Assembly (NCBI GenBank): GCA_946482585.1
Contig: CAMLSI010000047.1
Location: 1-16,613 of the forward strand
Reading direction: 5' to 3'
Source: an uncultured Lysobacteraceae bacterium
GTDB lineage: Bacteria > Pseudomonadota > Gammaproteobacteria > Xanthomonadales > Rhodanobacteraceae
DNA: 16,613 nucleotides
Shown here: piece after piece, positions 15,319 to 16,613 of the stretch
Layout: each line of letters starts with the position of its first letter
How positions within the stretch are numbered: position 1 is the stretch's first letter
Program-made: the position numbers and the translations under genes
The notes under the pieces: generated by a model
Seen by the model: the letters and a program-made list of their open reading frames with translations, nothing else
Told to the model about the DNA's origin: nothing
The model's database searches: none

Positions 15319-16613
15319 ATGTTCGAAGTGCTGCGCGGCAAGCGCGATGCGATGTCCAAGGTCGACACGGCCTGGCTGCGCATGGAAAGCCCGACCAATC
15401 TCATGATGATCACGGGCGTGCTCATGTTCGAAACGCGGCTCGAGCTGCCCGCGCTGAAGCAGCTGCTCGCCGAGCGTTTCCTCGCGTTCCGCCGCTTTCG
15501 CCAGAAGGCCGTCGACAACGGCAGTTCGGCCGCCTGGGAAACCGACCGCGACTTCGACCTCGACTGGCACGTGCGTCTGACCGCGTTGCCCGGCGCCGCC
15601 GACAAGCTCGAACTCGAGCGTCTCGTGAGCCAGCTGGCCTCGAGCCCGCTCGACCACTCCAAGCCGCTGTGGCAGTTCCACGTCGTCGAGAACTATCGCG
15701 GCGGCAGCGTGCTGATCTCGCGCATCCATCACTGCTATGCCGACGGCCTCGCGCTCGTGCAGGTGCTGCTGTCGCTGACCGACGCGGCGCCGTCGGTCGA
15801 ACAGAATGCCGAGCTCGCGAAGGTCTGGCTCAAGAAGGATCAGGGCGGCGTCATGGAACGCCTGCTCGAACCGACCAAGGCCGGTTTCGCGAAGGCGATC
15901 GGCGCCGGCGAGAAGGTCATCGGCAAAGGTCTGGAAATGTGGAAAGATCCCGCGCTCGCCGCGGAGCTCGCGCGCGAAGGCGGCGAGATCACGCGCGAGC
16001 TCGCGATCGCGCTGTCGCTGCCGGACGATCCGCCGACCGCGTTCAAGGGGCCGCTCGGCGTCAGCAAGCGCGTGGCCTGGGCCGAGCCGCTGCCGCTGGA
16101 AGAGGTCAAGACGCTCGGCAAGGCGCTCGGCTGCACGGTCAACGACGTGCTGCTGGCCTGCGCCGCCGGCGCGTTGCGCGGCCACCTCGTCGACAACGCA
16201 CAGGCTGCGGACGGACTCACGATCCGGGCGACGGTGCCGGTCAACCTGCGGCCGCTCGAGCATGCGAAGAAACTCGGCAATCATTTCGGCCTGGTGTTCC
16301 TCGACCTGCCGATCGGCGAGGCCAATCCGCTGCGCCGGCTCGAACGCGTCGCGGCGAACATGCGCGAGCTCAAGCGCTCGCGCCAGGCCGCGCTGACGTT
16401 CGGCCTGCTCGCCGCGGTCGGCATGGCGCCGGTCGCGGTCCAGCGCGCCGCGCTGGAGCTGTTCAGCCGCAAGGCGACGGCGGTCGCGACCAACGTGCCC
16501 GGACCGCAGATGCCGCTGTACCTCGCCGGTGCGCGTGTGCGCGAACTCATGTTCTGGGTGCCGCAGAACGGCTCGATCGGCATGGGCATCTCGATCCTGA
16601 GCTACAACGGCAA
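15319..16613 (+). CDS. Wax ester synthase/diacylglycerol O-acyltransferase (WS/DGAT), C-terminus cut by window
   Basis: 431 codons are visible and the frame is still open at the right edge; family members are about 450-500 residues, so little is missing. It joins a fatty acyl-CoA to a fatty alcohol or diacylglycerol to make wax esters or triacylglycerol for storage droplets at the inner membrane. Diagnostic features are SKVDTAWLRMESPTNLMMI (13-31), PLWQFHVVEN, the catalytic HHxxxDG as H137-H138-CYA-D142-G143, VNDVLLACAAGALR and NVPGP near residue 394, followed by the family's GxGxSILSYNG ending. The ATG at 15319 follows GGGGAGA at five bases; an internal ATG at 15352 would begin nearer the usual family start. 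It is divergent from the antiporter remnant, with 131 bases between containing an AT-rich patch near 15242-15252. A single copy cannot tell wax from triacylglycerol preference. Confidence 0.93.
   Translation, partial: MFEVLRGKRDAMSKVDTAWLRMESPTNLMMITGVLMFETRLELPALKQLLAERFLAFRRFRQKAVDNGSSAAWETDRDFDLDWHVRLTALPGAADKLELERLVSQLASSPLDHSKPLWQFHVVENYRGGSVLISRIHHCYADGLALVQVLLSLTDAAPSVEQNAELAKVWLKKDQGGVMERLLEPTKAGFAKAIGAGEKVIGKGLEMWKDPALAAELAREGGEITRELAIALSLPDDPPTAFKGPLGVSKRVAWAEPLPLEEVKTLGKALGCTVNDVLLACAAGALRGHLVDNAQAADGLTIRATVPVNLRPLEHAKKLGNHFGLVFLDLPIGEANPLRRLERVAANMRELKRSRQAALTFGLLAAVGMAPVAVQRAALELFSRKATAVATNVPGPQMPLYLAGARVRELMFWVPQNGSIGMGISILSYNG

Noticed and set aside
14878..16284. 468-codon minus-strand open frame opposite the WS/DGAT gene
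   Set aside because: Most of it is an antisense shadow of WS/DGAT. Only its last part (about 14940-15060) matters, as the middle piece of the antiporter pseudogene.

Overview
The window is one stretch of a high-GC bacterial chromosome. It looks most like a gammaproteobacterium of the Xanthomonas/Lysobacter/Nevskia kind. The basis is indirect: a Pseudomonas-type leucine-degradation gene (liuC), a short FeoB followed by a small Cys-rich membrane partner, the E. coli-like pair yfhM-pbpC, and a wax ester synthase/diacylglycerol acyltransferase. No tRNA, rRNA, CRISPR array, insertion sequence, integrase or phage gene was seen. All protein assignments come from reading motifs and order; no database search was possible.

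Layout. (1) Positions 1-1520, minus strand: liuC (methylglutaconyl-CoA hydratase), a short degraded stretch resembling the tail of a DUF559 protein, a VOC-family (glyoxalase-fold) protein, then the first 29 codons of a biotin carboxylase subunit, probably liuD of methylcrotonyl-CoA carboxylase. Together these suggest part of the leucine/isovalerate degradation pathway with a VOC gene inserted in it. (2) Positions 1521-1689: a divergent promoter region with a -10-like and a Fur-like sequence. (3) Positions 1690-5634, plus strand: feoA-feoB (ferrous iron uptake), overlapping by 4 bases, then a Cys-rich one-TM protein starting one base after feoB. A conserved unknown protein, a DUF7079-like protein and an unknown membrane protein of markedly lower GC follow. 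(4) Positions 5645-5664: a perfect hairpin between convergent genes, probably a shared terminator. (5) Positions 5687-13068, minus strand: yfhM (bacterial alpha-2-macroglobulin lipoprotein with intact CVEQ thioester motif) followed by pbpC (penicillin-binding protein 1C), a conserved periplasmic defence/cell-wall repair pair. (6) Positions 13219-14628, plus strand: a class I DNA photolyase. (7) Positions 14639-15187, minus strand: a broken, internally deleted remnant of a CPA2 cation:proton antiporter. (8) Position 15319 to the end, plus strand: a WS/DGAT gene cut by the window edge, for storage-lipid synthesis.

Most of the window is ordinary housekeeping and metabolic sequence. I do not see a convincing new multi-gene system. 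The parts that best repay a second look are the two overlapping or nearly overlapping unknown genes downstream of feoB (4120-5009), the low-GC membrane gene at 5077-5634, the antiporter pseudogene, and the DUF559-like fossil between liuC and the VOC gene.
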